Assembly: GCA_051251725.1 (NCBI GenBank)
Contig: JBPOFN010000018.1
Location: 16,136-80,135 of the forward strand
Source of the DNA: JALZUE01 sp051251725
GTDB lineage: Bacteria; Pseudomonadota; Gammaproteobacteria; Enterobacterales; Alteromonadaceae
Direction: 5' to 3'
DNA: 64,000 nt
Positions 48,895-57,877 of this stretch are shown piece by piece (within the stretch, counting starts at the first letter, position 1; the number at the start of each line of letters is the position of its first letter). A model generated the notes under the pieces. That model saw only the letters and a list, made by a program, of their open reading frames with translations, had not been told where the DNA came from and ran no database searches. The translations under genes and the position numbers were made by a program.

Positions 48895-49402
48895 TAATCG
48901 TACTTTCCTAATGGATCTTGTGTTATGTGCCCTGCTATTAGTCCCATTTTAATATGGCTTTTATAAAATCATTAACTCTAGATGAAATGATTTAACTAGC
49001 GTTTCCTTGATGTTTTTTAGGTTGTTATATATAAAAGTATATTTATAGGTAGTGATAAGTAGTACTCTTTATTGATTGGTTATAAAATAAAAAATAACTA
49101 CTGATCTGTTTTTGTTGATTATTATTTGATGGCTCTGCTTGTGGCTTTTGATTTTAGTGATTAAGTGTGGTAGATCAAAGGTGTGATTATTGTATTTAAA
49201 ATGTCTTTTGGTGTTTGTATATTTTTACGCTGTAATTCTATTTTATATGCATGGTGGCGCCATAGGTTGTAGAGGTTATTACCGTTAAAGTTAGTGGTTT
49301 GAGAATACTTGAATGAAAAACGGTTATCGATTATTTCTCAGATTGAATCGCATTAATTACAAAAAACTAAAAACTAAAAAATAAAAATAGGGGGAGGGAA
49401 AT

Positions 49403-52294
49403 ATGATTTGTAAAAAAAATAAACAGTGTCTTGCATTTATAATAGGAGCATTACTAAGTGGTTCACTCCATGCAGAAGAACAGGTGTTTTTCGATAAAAA
49501 TTCTTCAGCAATTTTAACGTCAATTGAGGGAGGAGCAAATTGGTCTGAAGATTCGATAGCTGGCGCTTTTAACTATAACAATAATGGTGAATTAGCATCG
49601 CATAGGGCAATGATTTATTCTACTGAGAGTTATCAATCGAACGATGGTTTTCGCTTAACCATAGAGTATAAAGCGGGTTCACTTAGCAACTTAAACTCTC
49701 ATAACTTTTCATTTGGCTTGATAAGTGACGATACTGATTTATCTAGTTATCATGGTAGTAACCCATTTGCGGCAACACAATCTGTTTACAGTATTGGCGC
49801 AAACTTAACCTCTGATAATGGCACTTCTGCACGAGGTTTAAATTTTACTGATGGAAGCAAGCGGGTGACTTTAGATGAGTCTGGTACTCGCGTGCAATTT
49901 GCTATCGGTCAAACGACTAAAGTGACAATTGAAGTAGGCATCGGTGGTTATTGGTCTTATCGAATAAATGATGAATTTGAAGCTGACGGTGTGTTAGCTG
50001 AGGGTTTTGACTTGAGTAAAAGTTATCGTGTAGCCGTTTATGGACAAGATGACCAAGGTGGAGAAAAATCCATCCAATCTATTACCCTTAAAAAGGCCTA
50101 TGCTGCTGGCGAGCGCGCGGCAAGTATTCGGGGTGAATGGTTCGGTGGAGAGGGAGATGTTGAGTCGGTTAAGCATTTTAAAACCCTTGATACGATGAAA
50201 GCGAGTTTTACTAATGGTGCAAGTTTGTCAGCAGTACATTCTGCACCTCAAAAACTCTTAGAGAGAATTGCGCTTTATGGTGCTGATGGTAACGGTCCTG
50301 CAATTGATTTGATCGCGCCAACTTGGGGAGATCTCAGCCTAGACGAACCTGAAAGTGATCCTTTTCTTGAACAGGTTTTAGCCATTAAAGCCGCAGGCTT
50401 TAAAGTAAAAGCTTACACCAATAGTGAGAATTTTGTTGGTAGTAACGGAGCAGAACTACAAGAGTTTGTTGACCGCTGGAAAGCGTATTGTGATACCGAC
50501 CCTGAAATACAAGCCTTTATTAATAGCCAACCTTTTCATACGGGGATTTGGGATCGTGATTTACAAACTTACGTAGATGCTTCTGATACTTATCCAAACC
50601 GAAAATATATGTTCGTCTATGCAGAATATATATTAAAAGATCAAGCACTACGTTATGGCAAACATTTTGGCTCTTGGATTTTTGACGATGGCGACACCAT
50701 GGCTCAAAACGGAGATAAGGCAACCAGTGGTATTATAGAAGAACAACGTATCTATCAGGCGTACGCTAATGCAGTTCATGCTGGTAACCCTGAAACGCCT
50801 ATCGCATTTAATAATGGTCGTAGCACGGTTAACTATGATTCTTTTCCTTTTGCTCACGCAGTAAGATTTGAAGATTTCACTTTTGGTCATGCTTTCGGTG
50901 GTAATAACGATCATGCAAGTAAAACGGGATCTCAGTTCAACAATAACTACAAGCACGTAACGCGGATGACTGAAACCGATGGTTATGTTCATGCGGGTGG
51001 AGCTTGGGAGTGGGATGATAAAATTGTTGGCAACATGCACTCTAAGCTAAGTACCAGTGCTTGGAAATATGGGCCTACTCAGGCGTGGGAAGAAGCCGAT
51101 TTTTATCAATGGAATTTAGAAGCATTGCAAGCCGGCGGTCATATGACATGGGGTGGTTCTACACCAAGAACCTCTGAAACGCTTTATGGTTGGGCATACA
51201 CTTTATTAAAAGGTCTTGATGATCATTTAGCTAAGTACCAAAACCCCGGCTCACCTGATTGGGCTCGATATGCCACAATTTTGCCAGATGCTCACATAGG
51301 ACAACCTTATACGCATACCTTGCAAAATAACATTGATTTTTGGGATCCAGAAGGGGATGGCGTGACACTTGAGTTACTTGATGCTGAAGATGATGCACCG
51401 TCATGGTTGACGCTTACCGAAGATCAAGATAACCCAGGTGCTTGGATTTTAAGTGGTATTCCATCAGAAACGGTTGAAACAGTGTTTACCTTTAAACTTC
51501 GTGTAGCTGCTTACGATGGTGAGAAAGAACGTACGGTAACATTAAACTTAACGGAAGGAACGAGTCCGTATCCATTTAGCGGTAATACAGCAATATTCGC
51601 CTTACCAAATACTGATTATGGTGTTGATAATGTTGTTACCATGGAATCATCTGTGCTCACCGCACCGGATGGACTTGCGACTTTTCAGATTGCGATTGAC
51701 CTAACTCCTGCTGCCGGTAGTAATATTAACAGTAGTGAAACTAGCTGGGGGATAGGCGAAAATAGTCAATTCGCAGGTTTTGAGGGAAGTACTGTAGATT
51801 CTATTGATAACCTTCGACTTATTAACTTTAATGCTAAAGGTGGCAAATTACATGAAGATAATTTTGTTCACTTATCATTTGAAAATCTAGATATTGTTAA
51901 CGCCAGTAATAGATGGGATCGAGTTAGGGTAACAACCAATGGGATACAAAACTCCTCTAATGGTAGTAAAGGATCTGGCCTATTAGATTTACGTTATGCT
52001 GGTGAAGAAGACCTAACTCATCTGATACTGGATACCGGTACAAACGGAGCCGGTTCTAATGTTTGGCAAGTCAATAGTATTGGTGTTTCATATATTGTTG
52101 AGCAAAACGATACTGTTGATGGCGATTTAGATGGCGATGGCGCTTTAACAAGAGATGACATGTTAATGTTTAGAAGTGCTTTAGGTAGCAGTGTTGGTGA
52201 CGGTGCTTATAACGACGCCGCAGATCTAGATAATGACGGTGCTATAACCCGTTCTGATTATAGTATTTGGCTTGGTTTATATCGAAATCAATAA
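49403..52294 (+). CDS. Large secreted putative glycoside hydrolase with dockerin-like end
   Basis: A 963-residue exported protein (GGGGGAGGG before the ATG; signal peptide about 1-24). Residues about 30-230 form a LamG-like sandwich, about 235-640 an uncharacterised barrel-like domain, about 645-735 a cadherin/He-PIG-type Ig domain, and about 735-890 another beta-domain. The end has two calcium-loop repeats (DGDLDGDGALTRDD at 906-919, DLDNDGAITRSD at 941-952) like a type I dockerin. The central domain has SWIFDDGD (D428/D429) and FEDFTFGHAFGG (E490) as candidate catalytic residues. It is related to the broken gene at 16099 and may be an endo-acting fucanase. I cannot assign it to a CAZy family, though GH168, GH174 and GH187 should be compared. 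Confidence 0.75.
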   Translation: MICKKNKQCLAFIIGALLSGSLHAEEQVFFDKNSSAILTSIEGGANWSEDSIAGAFNYNNNGELASHRAMIYSTESYQSNDGFRLTIEYKAGSLSNLNSHNFSFGLISDDTDLSSYHGSNPFAATQSVYSIGANLTSDNGTSARGLNFTDGSKRVTLDESGTRVQFAIGQTTKVTIEVGIGGYWSYRINDEFEADGVLAEGFDLSKSYRVAVYGQDDQGGEKSIQSITLKKAYAAGERAASIRGEWFGGEGDVESVKHFKTLDTMKASFTNGASLSAVHSAPQKLLERIALYGADGNGPAIDLIAPTWGDLSLDEPESDPFLEQVLAIKAAGFKVKAYTNSENFVGSNGAELQEFVDRWKAYCDTDPEIQAFINSQPFHTGIWDRDLQTYVDASDTYPNRKYMFVYAEYILKDQALRYGKHFGSWIFDDGDTMAQNGDKATSGIIEEQRIYQAYANAVHAGNPETPIAFNNGRSTVNYDSFPFAHAVRFEDFTFGHAFGGNNDHASKTGSQFNNNYKHVTRMTETDGYVHAGGAWEWDDKIVGNMHSKLSTSAWKYGPTQAWEEADFYQWNLEALQAGGHMTWGGSTPRTSETLYGWAYTLLKGLDDHLAKYQNPGSPDWARYATILPDAHIGQPYTHTLQNNIDFWDPEGDGVTLELLDAEDDAPSWLTLTEDQDNPGAWILSGIPSETVETVFTFKLRVAAYDGEKERTVTLNLTEGTSPYPFSGNTAIFALPNTDYGVDNVVTMESSVLTAPDGLATFQIAIDLTPAAGSNINSSETSWGIGENSQFAGFEGSTVDSIDNLRLINFNAKGGKLHEDNFVHLSFENLDIVNASNRWDRVRVTTNGIQNSSNGSKGSGLLDLRYAGEEDLTHLILDTGTNGAGSNVWQVNSIGVSYIVEQNDTVDGDLDGDGALTRDDMLMFRSALGSSVGDGAYNDAADLDNDGAITRSDYSIWLGLYRNQ

Positions 52295-52418
52295 ACTATA
52301 TTCGTAAGCTTTAGCTTATCATCTACAAGCGTTTGTTGTTTAAATGATTGGAAAGCAAATTTAATTAGCATTTAATCAGCATTTAAGCTACTAAATAGCA
52401 AACTAGTTAGAGGATTAA

Positions 52419-52462
52419 AGAGTTAATACTGTGCCGTTAAGGCAAAGTATTAGCTCTTTTTT
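52419..52462 (+). terminator. Terminator after the dockerin-bearing protein
   Basis: AGAGTTAATACT (52419-52430) pairs with AGTATTAGCTCT (52446-52457) with one G-T wobble and a 15-base loop, and a run of T follows to 52462. Confidence 0.88.
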
Positions 52463-52577
52463 ATGTGTTTAACTTTATTTAATACAACCTAACACGAGAT
52501 AACAATAATCACTTCTTCTGACCGAAATATTGTAATAACATCTTTATCTTAACCATAAGCAACAGGTTAGAGCCAGC

Positions 52578-52954
52578 ATGCCGCACATTCAAGTTTTGGG
52601 AACTGAAGAAACCCGTAACTTAACGGTGTTAGATAAGCAATTCAAATATATTCATTGGTATTACCAAGATGAACAACAAAATTTAGTTCCCACTGAAGAA
52701 CTTTATGATTTAGTAAATGCCCCTACGAAATGACTAATATTGCGGGTAATATTCGTTTTGCTGAGACGTTAGAAAAAATGCGGAATTTATATGACCAGCA
52801 AGTAGAACACTGGATACAGAAAAGTGTTAAATACAATGGATATGCTGAATATGGGCAACTATTTGATCGCCATTTGAATTGGGCAAGTAAGCAACAAATT
52901 CTGCTCAAAAAGAATAATAAGAACAAAAAATCAATTAACGTCAGTAAAGGTTAA
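52578..52954 (+). pseudogene. C-terminal remnant of a sulfatase, frameshifted
   Basis: Two overlapping frames together read like the end of an S1 sulfatase. The first (52578-52732) has FKYIHWYY then ELYDLVNAPTK, the usual end-of-domain 'KYIxW...ELYDLxxDPxE' pattern. The second starts at 52730 (MTNIAGN and RNLYDQQVEHW). A single missing base near 52728 separates them: restoring it would give the expected DPTEMTN-like junction. The N-terminal catalytic part with the formylglycine motif is absent, so the copy is inactive. Confidence 0.75.
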
Positions 52955-53449
52955 CTTATCGGTTGATTCATTAGTTTTAGTAACCGCTTTATTCGTGAAG
53001 CGGTTTTATGGACCTTAAGCTCTGTTTGCAAAATATCGCTATTATCAATACTGGCTGAAGCATTTTTATTTCAACGTTTATGAAACAGTCTCACGACTGA
53101 TGACAATTAGAAGTGTTAACTAATCCAAGTCTAATAAATCAGTCGCCACTCAGTGTGTACACAAATGGTTTGAAAACAACTGGAATATTTTTGTATATAG
53201 TTATACTGTGTAGAGGTGTTCTGTTTGGTAATCACATCGTTTGAAAGCTCAACAAAGTCGAGTTTTAATTTCGTACAGCCTGTGTTAGTGATTTTTTAAG
53301 AATACCGAATGGATGTAGTTATTAGAGATGGTAGGAACATATTTCCTGCATAACAATTCTCTTCAATCAATACCTACCTTTAAACATTTTATCACTCGCT
53401 GAGTGGGAATAAATTTATTGGAATGGTTATATTATTTAAAATAGGTTTT
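52955..53449. other. Intergenic region upstream of GH141-PDZ gene
   Basis: About 500 bases with no gene. It contains the 57-base element at 53067-53123 that recurs at 56089-56146, and AT-rich sequence leading to the start of the beta-helix gene. Confidence 0.45.
53067..53123 (+). repeat. Upstream repeat, copy 1
   Basis: The segment TTTCAACGTTTATGAAACAG then CTGATGACAATTAGAAGTGT and TAACTAA matches 56089-56146 at most positions over 57 bases. The end TTAGAAGTGTTAACTAA has the outer arms TTAG/CTAA. Both copies lie 110-390 bases upstream of glycan-enzyme genes on the same strand, so a shared operator or promoter is possible. Confidence 0.5.
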
Positions 53450-55861
53450 ATGATGAAAAAATATACACCTAGAGTTATGTGTCTGTTATTTGGGACACTA
53501 ATCTCTTCTGCTCACGCCTTAGATGTATACGTGAGTCCTAATGGTTTAGATTCAAATAGCGGCGCTGCAAGCGCCCCGTTAGCGTCACTGGCCGCTGCCC
53601 AACAAAAAGCACGCACGGTTGCGGGGAAAGAAGCGGTGACTGTGCATGTTGCCGATGGTATCTACTATCTCCCTGATACCCTAGTATTTACCCCAAAAGA
53701 TTCCGGTTCAAAAACGCACCCCGTACTTTACAAAGCACAAAATGAAGGCGGTGCGGTACTTAGTGGTGGTTCAGAATTATCTCTAAAGTGGCAACCGTAT
53801 GAAAACGGTGTATTTAAAGCGAAAACGCCAGAAGGGTTGGTGATTGATCAGTTATTTATTGATGGCGAAAATCAACGAATGGCGCGTTATCCAAACTACG
53901 ATGCTGAGAAAAAAGCAGAGCCTTATCAAGGCTATGCCTCAGATGCTTTTTCTAAGGATCGTGCTGCAAGGTGGGCAAACCCTACAGGTGGCTACATTCA
54001 TGCCATGCACAGAGCTCAGTGGGGTGGTTACCATTACCTCATCACAGGCAAAGACAGTAATGGCGAAGTAACTTATAAAGGTGGCTGGCAAAATAACCGT
54101 ATAAGTGAAATGCATTGGGGCTACCGCATGGTAGAAAATATCTTTGAAGAATTAGATGCGGAAGGTGAGTGGTACCATAATACCAAGCATGACTCTGCCA
54201 GCGCACCGCAAGAAAACACTCTTTATTACAAGCCTAGTAAAGGTGTTGATTTGAATGCGGCTAAAGTTGAAGTTGTACGCTTACGTCACCTTGTTGATTT
54301 TCAAGGTTCAGAAGCAAGCCCTGTGAAACACATTACGTTACAGGGTTTTGTGGTTCGTCACGCGGCACGTACATTTATGGACACCAAAGAGCCATTGTTA
54401 CGCTCTGATTGGGCTATTTATCGTGGTGGTGCCTTTTTGCTGACAGGTACCGAAGATGTTCAAATACTTGATACAGAATTCGATCAAGTTGGCGGTAATG
54501 CGATTTTCGTCAATAACTACAACCGTAATACCCTTATCAAAGGTTGTCATATACACGATACCGGTGCTAGCGGCGTCGCCTTTGTCGGTGATCCAAATGC
54601 AGTACGTGATCCTTTATTCGAATATAGAGAGACCAATGACTTAACAAAAATTGATCGTACACCTGGACCTAAAACGCCTAATTATCCAAGTTTAGGCACG
54701 GTTGAAGACTGTCTTATACACGGTATTGGTACGGTAGAGCGTCAACCTGCCGGCGTACAGATTTCTATGGCGATGAGTATTACCGTACGCGATACCTCCA
54801 TCTATGATACTGCTCGTGCTGGTATTAATGTTAGCGAGGGTACATGGGGCGGTCATTTGATTGAGCGTTGTGATGTTTTTGATACCGTACTTGAAACTCA
54901 CGATCATGGTTCATTTAACTCCTGGGGACGTGACCGTTTCTGGCATAAAGACCGCAAGGTTTCACAAGCTGAAATCGACAAAGATCCAAAACTACCTTTC
55001 CTAGATGCGATCAAAACAACAACCATTCGTGATAGCCGCTGGCGTAGCGATCATGGTTGGGATATTGATTTAGATGACGGCTCAACTAATTACGATATTT
55101 ATAATAATGTCATGTTAGCGGGTGGCTTGAAGCTCCGTGAAGGTTTCCGTCGCCATGCTTGGAATAACATTACCATTAACCGAGGTTTCCACCCTCACGT
55201 TTGGTATAAAACCAGTAAAGATCAAGTTTACTCTAATATTTTTATGGTGCCGCATAAACCTGCTGGGATGAAGGGGAGCTATACAGACGAAACACGTGTC
55301 GATAAAAATTTTTATTCTGCTGATAAATCAGCAGTCATGAAGATCTCTAAGCCATTAGGTTGGGATAAAAACTCTGTTTACGGTGAGCCGATGTTTATTG
55401 ACCCTGCTAATGGCGACTTCCGAATAAAGAAAGAGTCGACAGCACTTGATACTGGTTTTAAAAACTTCCCTATGGATCAATTTGGTGTGAAAAAACCGTC
55501 GTTAAAAGCGATAGCTAGAACACCGGTTATTCCAAAAGTGGGTGATAAATCGATAGTTGGCTCTAAAAAAGGCGCCAAACAGATGAGGTGGTTCGGGGTG
55601 ATTTTAAAACAATTATCAGGTTCTCAGTTTTCAGCCTATGGTGTGAGTAAAGATTCAGGTGGTGTGGTACTTTCAGATTTTAGTAAAGGAAGTAGAGCTG
55701 CTCGAGAAGGTTTTGAAGACGGCGATGTAATCCAGGCGGTCAACGGTAAAGGGCGACTAAATTTGAAAACATTCGAACGCGCTTTTGCTTCAGCTAAAGG
55801 TGTTGTTACACTGGAAGTTGTACGTAATCAGGAGGCGATAGAACTTAAGGTCAAGTTGTAA
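53450..55861 (+). CDS. Secreted GH141-like beta-helix protein with C-terminal PDZ domain
   Basis: About 803 residues from the ATG at 53450 (an earlier ATG at 53423 would add nine residues). After the signal peptide, LDVYVSPNGLDSNSG and VTVHVADGIYYL open the beta-helix, with VRHAARTFMD, NAIFVNNYNRNTLIKGCHIHD and HLIERCDVFDTV later, and DPANGDFRIKKESTALDTGF closes it. The last 85 residues form a PDZ-like domain (FGVILKQLS, then GGVVLSDFSKGSRAAREGFEDGDVI, QAVNG). The helix is a paralogue of the protein at 40477-42633, with possible alpha-L-fucosidase activity. The PDZ end is unusual in this family. Confidence 0.85.
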   Translation: MMKKYTPRVMCLLFGTLISSAHALDVYVSPNGLDSNSGAASAPLASLAAAQQKARTVAGKEAVTVHVADGIYYLPDTLVFTPKDSGSKTHPVLYKAQNEGGAVLSGGSELSLKWQPYENGVFKAKTPEGLVIDQLFIDGENQRMARYPNYDAEKKAEPYQGYASDAFSKDRAARWANPTGGYIHAMHRAQWGGYHYLITGKDSNGEVTYKGGWQNNRISEMHWGYRMVENIFEELDAEGEWYHNTKHDSASAPQENTLYYKPSKGVDLNAAKVEVVRLRHLVDFQGSEASPVKHITLQGFVVRHAARTFMDTKEPLLRSDWAIYRGGAFLLTGTEDVQILDTEFDQVGGNAIFVNNYNRNTLIKGCHIHDTGASGVAFVGDPNAVRDPLFEYRETNDLTKIDRTPGPKTPNYPSLGTVEDCLIHGIGTVERQPAGVQISMAMSITVRDTSIYDTARAGINVSEGTWGGHLIERCDVFDTVLETHDHGSFNSWGRDRFWHKDRKVSQAEIDKDPKLPFLDAIKTTTIRDSRWRSDHGWDIDLDDGSTNYDIYNNVMLAGGLKLREGFRRHAWNNITINRGFHPHVWYKTSKDQVYSNIFMVPHKPAGMKGSYTDETRVDKNFYSADKSAVMKISKPLGWDKNSVYGEPMFIDPANGDFRIKKESTALDTGFKNFPMDQFGVKKPSLKAIARTPVIPKVGDKSIVGSKKGAKQMRWFGVILKQLSGSQFSAYGVSKDSGGVVLSDFSKGSRAAREGFEDGDVIQAVNGKGRLNLKTFERAFASAKGVVTLEVVRNQEAIELKVKL

Positions 55862-56258
55862 ATTCAAACTTGTAGTTCAATAATTATTTATCTAGTTATT
55901 GAACTACTTAATTGTTACGGAGACGGCTATTTTCAACGATTAGAAGTGTCAATTAGAAATATCGGCATGCTGTTTGGTTAGCCATTAAACTACAGAAAAT
56001 AGACTTTAAGTTTAAAACACACAACATCTCAAATTTGCTTAAACAACTTGCCAATTTTCCTACAGCACTACATTGAGCAGTTGCTGTATTTTTTCAACAT
56101 TTATGAAACAGTTTTATACCTGATGACAATTAGTAGTGTTCACTAAAAATAATTATTTATTACAAAATATAAAATCTAATAAACAATAGTGATACTCATA
56201 TAACATTCATTCGTTTGAATTTATGTTATTAAGTTCCGATAAAAATTGAGTTATAAAA
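55862..56258. other. Intergenic region upstream of the sulfatase
   Basis: About 400 bases without a gene, holding copy 2 of the upstream repeat. A third, partial match lies at about 55930-55960 (TTTTCAACGATTAGAAGTGTC). The region is AT-rich and should contain the promoter of the sulfatase/GH29 pair. Confidence 0.45.
56089..56146 (+). repeat. Upstream repeat, copy 2
   Basis: TTTCAACATTTATGAAACAG then CTGATGACAATTAGTAGTGT and TCACTAA, matching copy 1 at 53067-53123. Its end TTAGTAGTGTTCACTAA has arms TTAGT/ACTAA around seven bases. It begins 170 bases upstream of the sulfatase ATG. Confidence 0.5.
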
Positions 56259-57872
56259 ATGACAATAAAAAGTATTCATATGATCCTGCTGGGTATTGCT
56301 TTGTGTATTAGTAATACTCAGGCAAAAAACTTATCAACCAATTCTGCTGCTAATTTAAAGAAGCCTAAACCCAATGTTGTACTGATTTTTTCAGATGACC
56401 AAATGTGGAATAGTTTAGGTTTACTTGAAAATAGCGAGGTAAAAACCCCAAATCTCGACCGATTAGCTGCCAAGGGAGCGGCATTTACTAATGCCTATAA
56501 TATGGGCTCATATGCGCCCGCAGTCTGTGTTTCAAGCCGTGCAATGCTTAATACCGGTGCGTTTCTATGGCGCGCAGAAGCACTGACAAAGAGCAGACGC
56601 AATCACCAAGATCGTAATACACCTAAAAACCTTCAGACAATTAATTATAAATTGGATAAAAGCATACCAGATGCTTATTGGTCGCAGTATATGCAACAAG
56701 CAGGTTACGAAACCTACTTCGCTGGTAAATGGCATGTACAAGGCGTAGACGCGAGTCAAATATTTGATCATACACTGAATGTTAGAGGTGGCATGCCGAA
56801 AGCACATAGTACCTTTTACTCACGAAAATTTGAGCAAGGTAAACCTGACGGAGTACCTTATAACAAAGCATTAGAGGGTTTTTGGCGAGGCGGAAAACAT
56901 TGGAGTGAAGTACTTGCCGATGATAGTGAAACGTTTTTTGAACAAGCTAAAGTCAGTGACAAACCTTTTTTCATGTATCTAGCGTTTAATGCGCCACATG
57001 ATCCCCGCCAAGCACCGAAAAAATATATCGACATGTACGATGTTAATAACATCAAAGTACCGACAAATTTCTTAGCTGAGTATCCTTATAATGAGGAAGC
57101 TGGTGCGGGCCGATCTTTGCGCGACGAGCGAACGGCACCCTTTCCGCGCACCGAACATGCAATTAAGGTGACACGACAAGAATATTTTGCCTTAATTACT
57201 CATATGGATGAGCAGATCGGACGAGTTTTAGCTGCCTTAGAAAAGAGCGGAAAAGCGGATAATACTTATGTCTTTTTCACCTCGGATCACGGATTAGCGG
57301 TTGGCGACCACGGCTTTTTAGGTAAGCAAAATATGTATGATAGCAGTATGAAAGTCCCTTTTTTAATTACGGGTCCAGGTATACCTGCTAGTAGCACAGT
57401 AGATGCACCCATTTATTTGCAAGATGTTATGGCAACATCACTTGCTATTGCGGGTGTTGAAAAACCGGCACAAGTTGATTTTCACAATATCTTGCCGTTA
57501 GCTCAAAGGAAAACAACCCAAGGTAAATACGACAGTATTTATGGCGCATATATCACAACACAACGTATGTTCCGTCATGGTAAATATAAACTCATTATGT
57601 ACCCAAGAGCGAATGTGATCCGTTTATATGACATGGAAAATGATCCGCTAGAGACTATCGATCTTGCTGAAGGTGAAAAACGTCCGGTGGCATTAATTAA
57701 AAAATTGTTTAATGAATTTCAACTTCAACAACAGCTAATGCATGATCCTCTTAATGTAAGTGACCTAGTTGATAACTTTTTAAACAACATACCGCCCACC
57801 ACTATTGCTAAAGCAAGTTCAAAAGGCAAAAAGGCTTCAAAAAAATCAAACAATAATAATCAGGTTCATTAA
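56259..57872 (+). CDS. S1-family sulfatase with unusual CxSSR motif
   Basis: A 537-residue exported sulfatase (signal peptide 1-22). Asp46/Asp47 (FSDDQMWNSLG) are calcium ligands. The formylglycine Cys90 lies in CVSSRAMLNTG, where the usual Pro or Ala at +2 is Ser. The later blocks GKWHVQGVD, SDHGLAVGDHGFLGKQNMYDSSM and HGKYKLIMYP resemble iduronate-2-sulfatase-like members. The C-terminus ends in a Lys/Ser/Asn-rich tail (SSKGKKASKKSNNNN). The GH29 gene starts five bases later, so the two are coupled: desulfation followed by fucose release is plausible. Confidence 0.9.
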   Translation: MTIKSIHMILLGIALCISNTQAKNLSTNSAANLKKPKPNVVLIFSDDQMWNSLGLLENSEVKTPNLDRLAAKGAAFTNAYNMGSYAPAVCVSSRAMLNTGAFLWRAEALTKSRRNHQDRNTPKNLQTINYKLDKSIPDAYWSQYMQQAGYETYFAGKWHVQGVDASQIFDHTLNVRGGMPKAHSTFYSRKFEQGKPDGVPYNKALEGFWRGGKHWSEVLADDSETFFEQAKVSDKPFFMYLAFNAPHDPRQAPKKYIDMYDVNNIKVPTNFLAEYPYNEEAGAGRSLRDERTAPFPRTEHAIKVTRQEYFALITHMDEQIGRVLAALEKSGKADNTYVFFTSDHGLAVGDHGFLGKQNMYDSSMKVPFLITGPGIPASSTVDAPIYLQDVMATSLAIAGVEKPAQVDFHNILPLAQRKTTQGKYDSIYGAYITTQRMFRHGKYKLIMYPRANVIRLYDMENDPLETIDLAEGEKRPVALIKKLFNEFQLQQQLMHDPLNVSDLVDNFLNNIPPTTIAKASSKGKKASKKSNNNNQVH

Positions 57873-57877
57873 CTAAG

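Larger units (their letters stand above)
48593..49402. other. Intergenic region with terminator and TonB-receptor debris
   Basis: About 800 bases. It holds a terminator at 48692-48719 and the receptor fragment at 48792-48894 (both listed). The remaining 500 bases are AT-rich without coding capacity and lead to the promoter and RBS of the 49403 gene. Confidence 0.5.

Noticed and set aside
50648..51040. 130-codon minus-strand frame inside the dockerin-bearing protein
   Set aside because: No export signal, RBS or motif; it is antisense to a conserved catalytic region.
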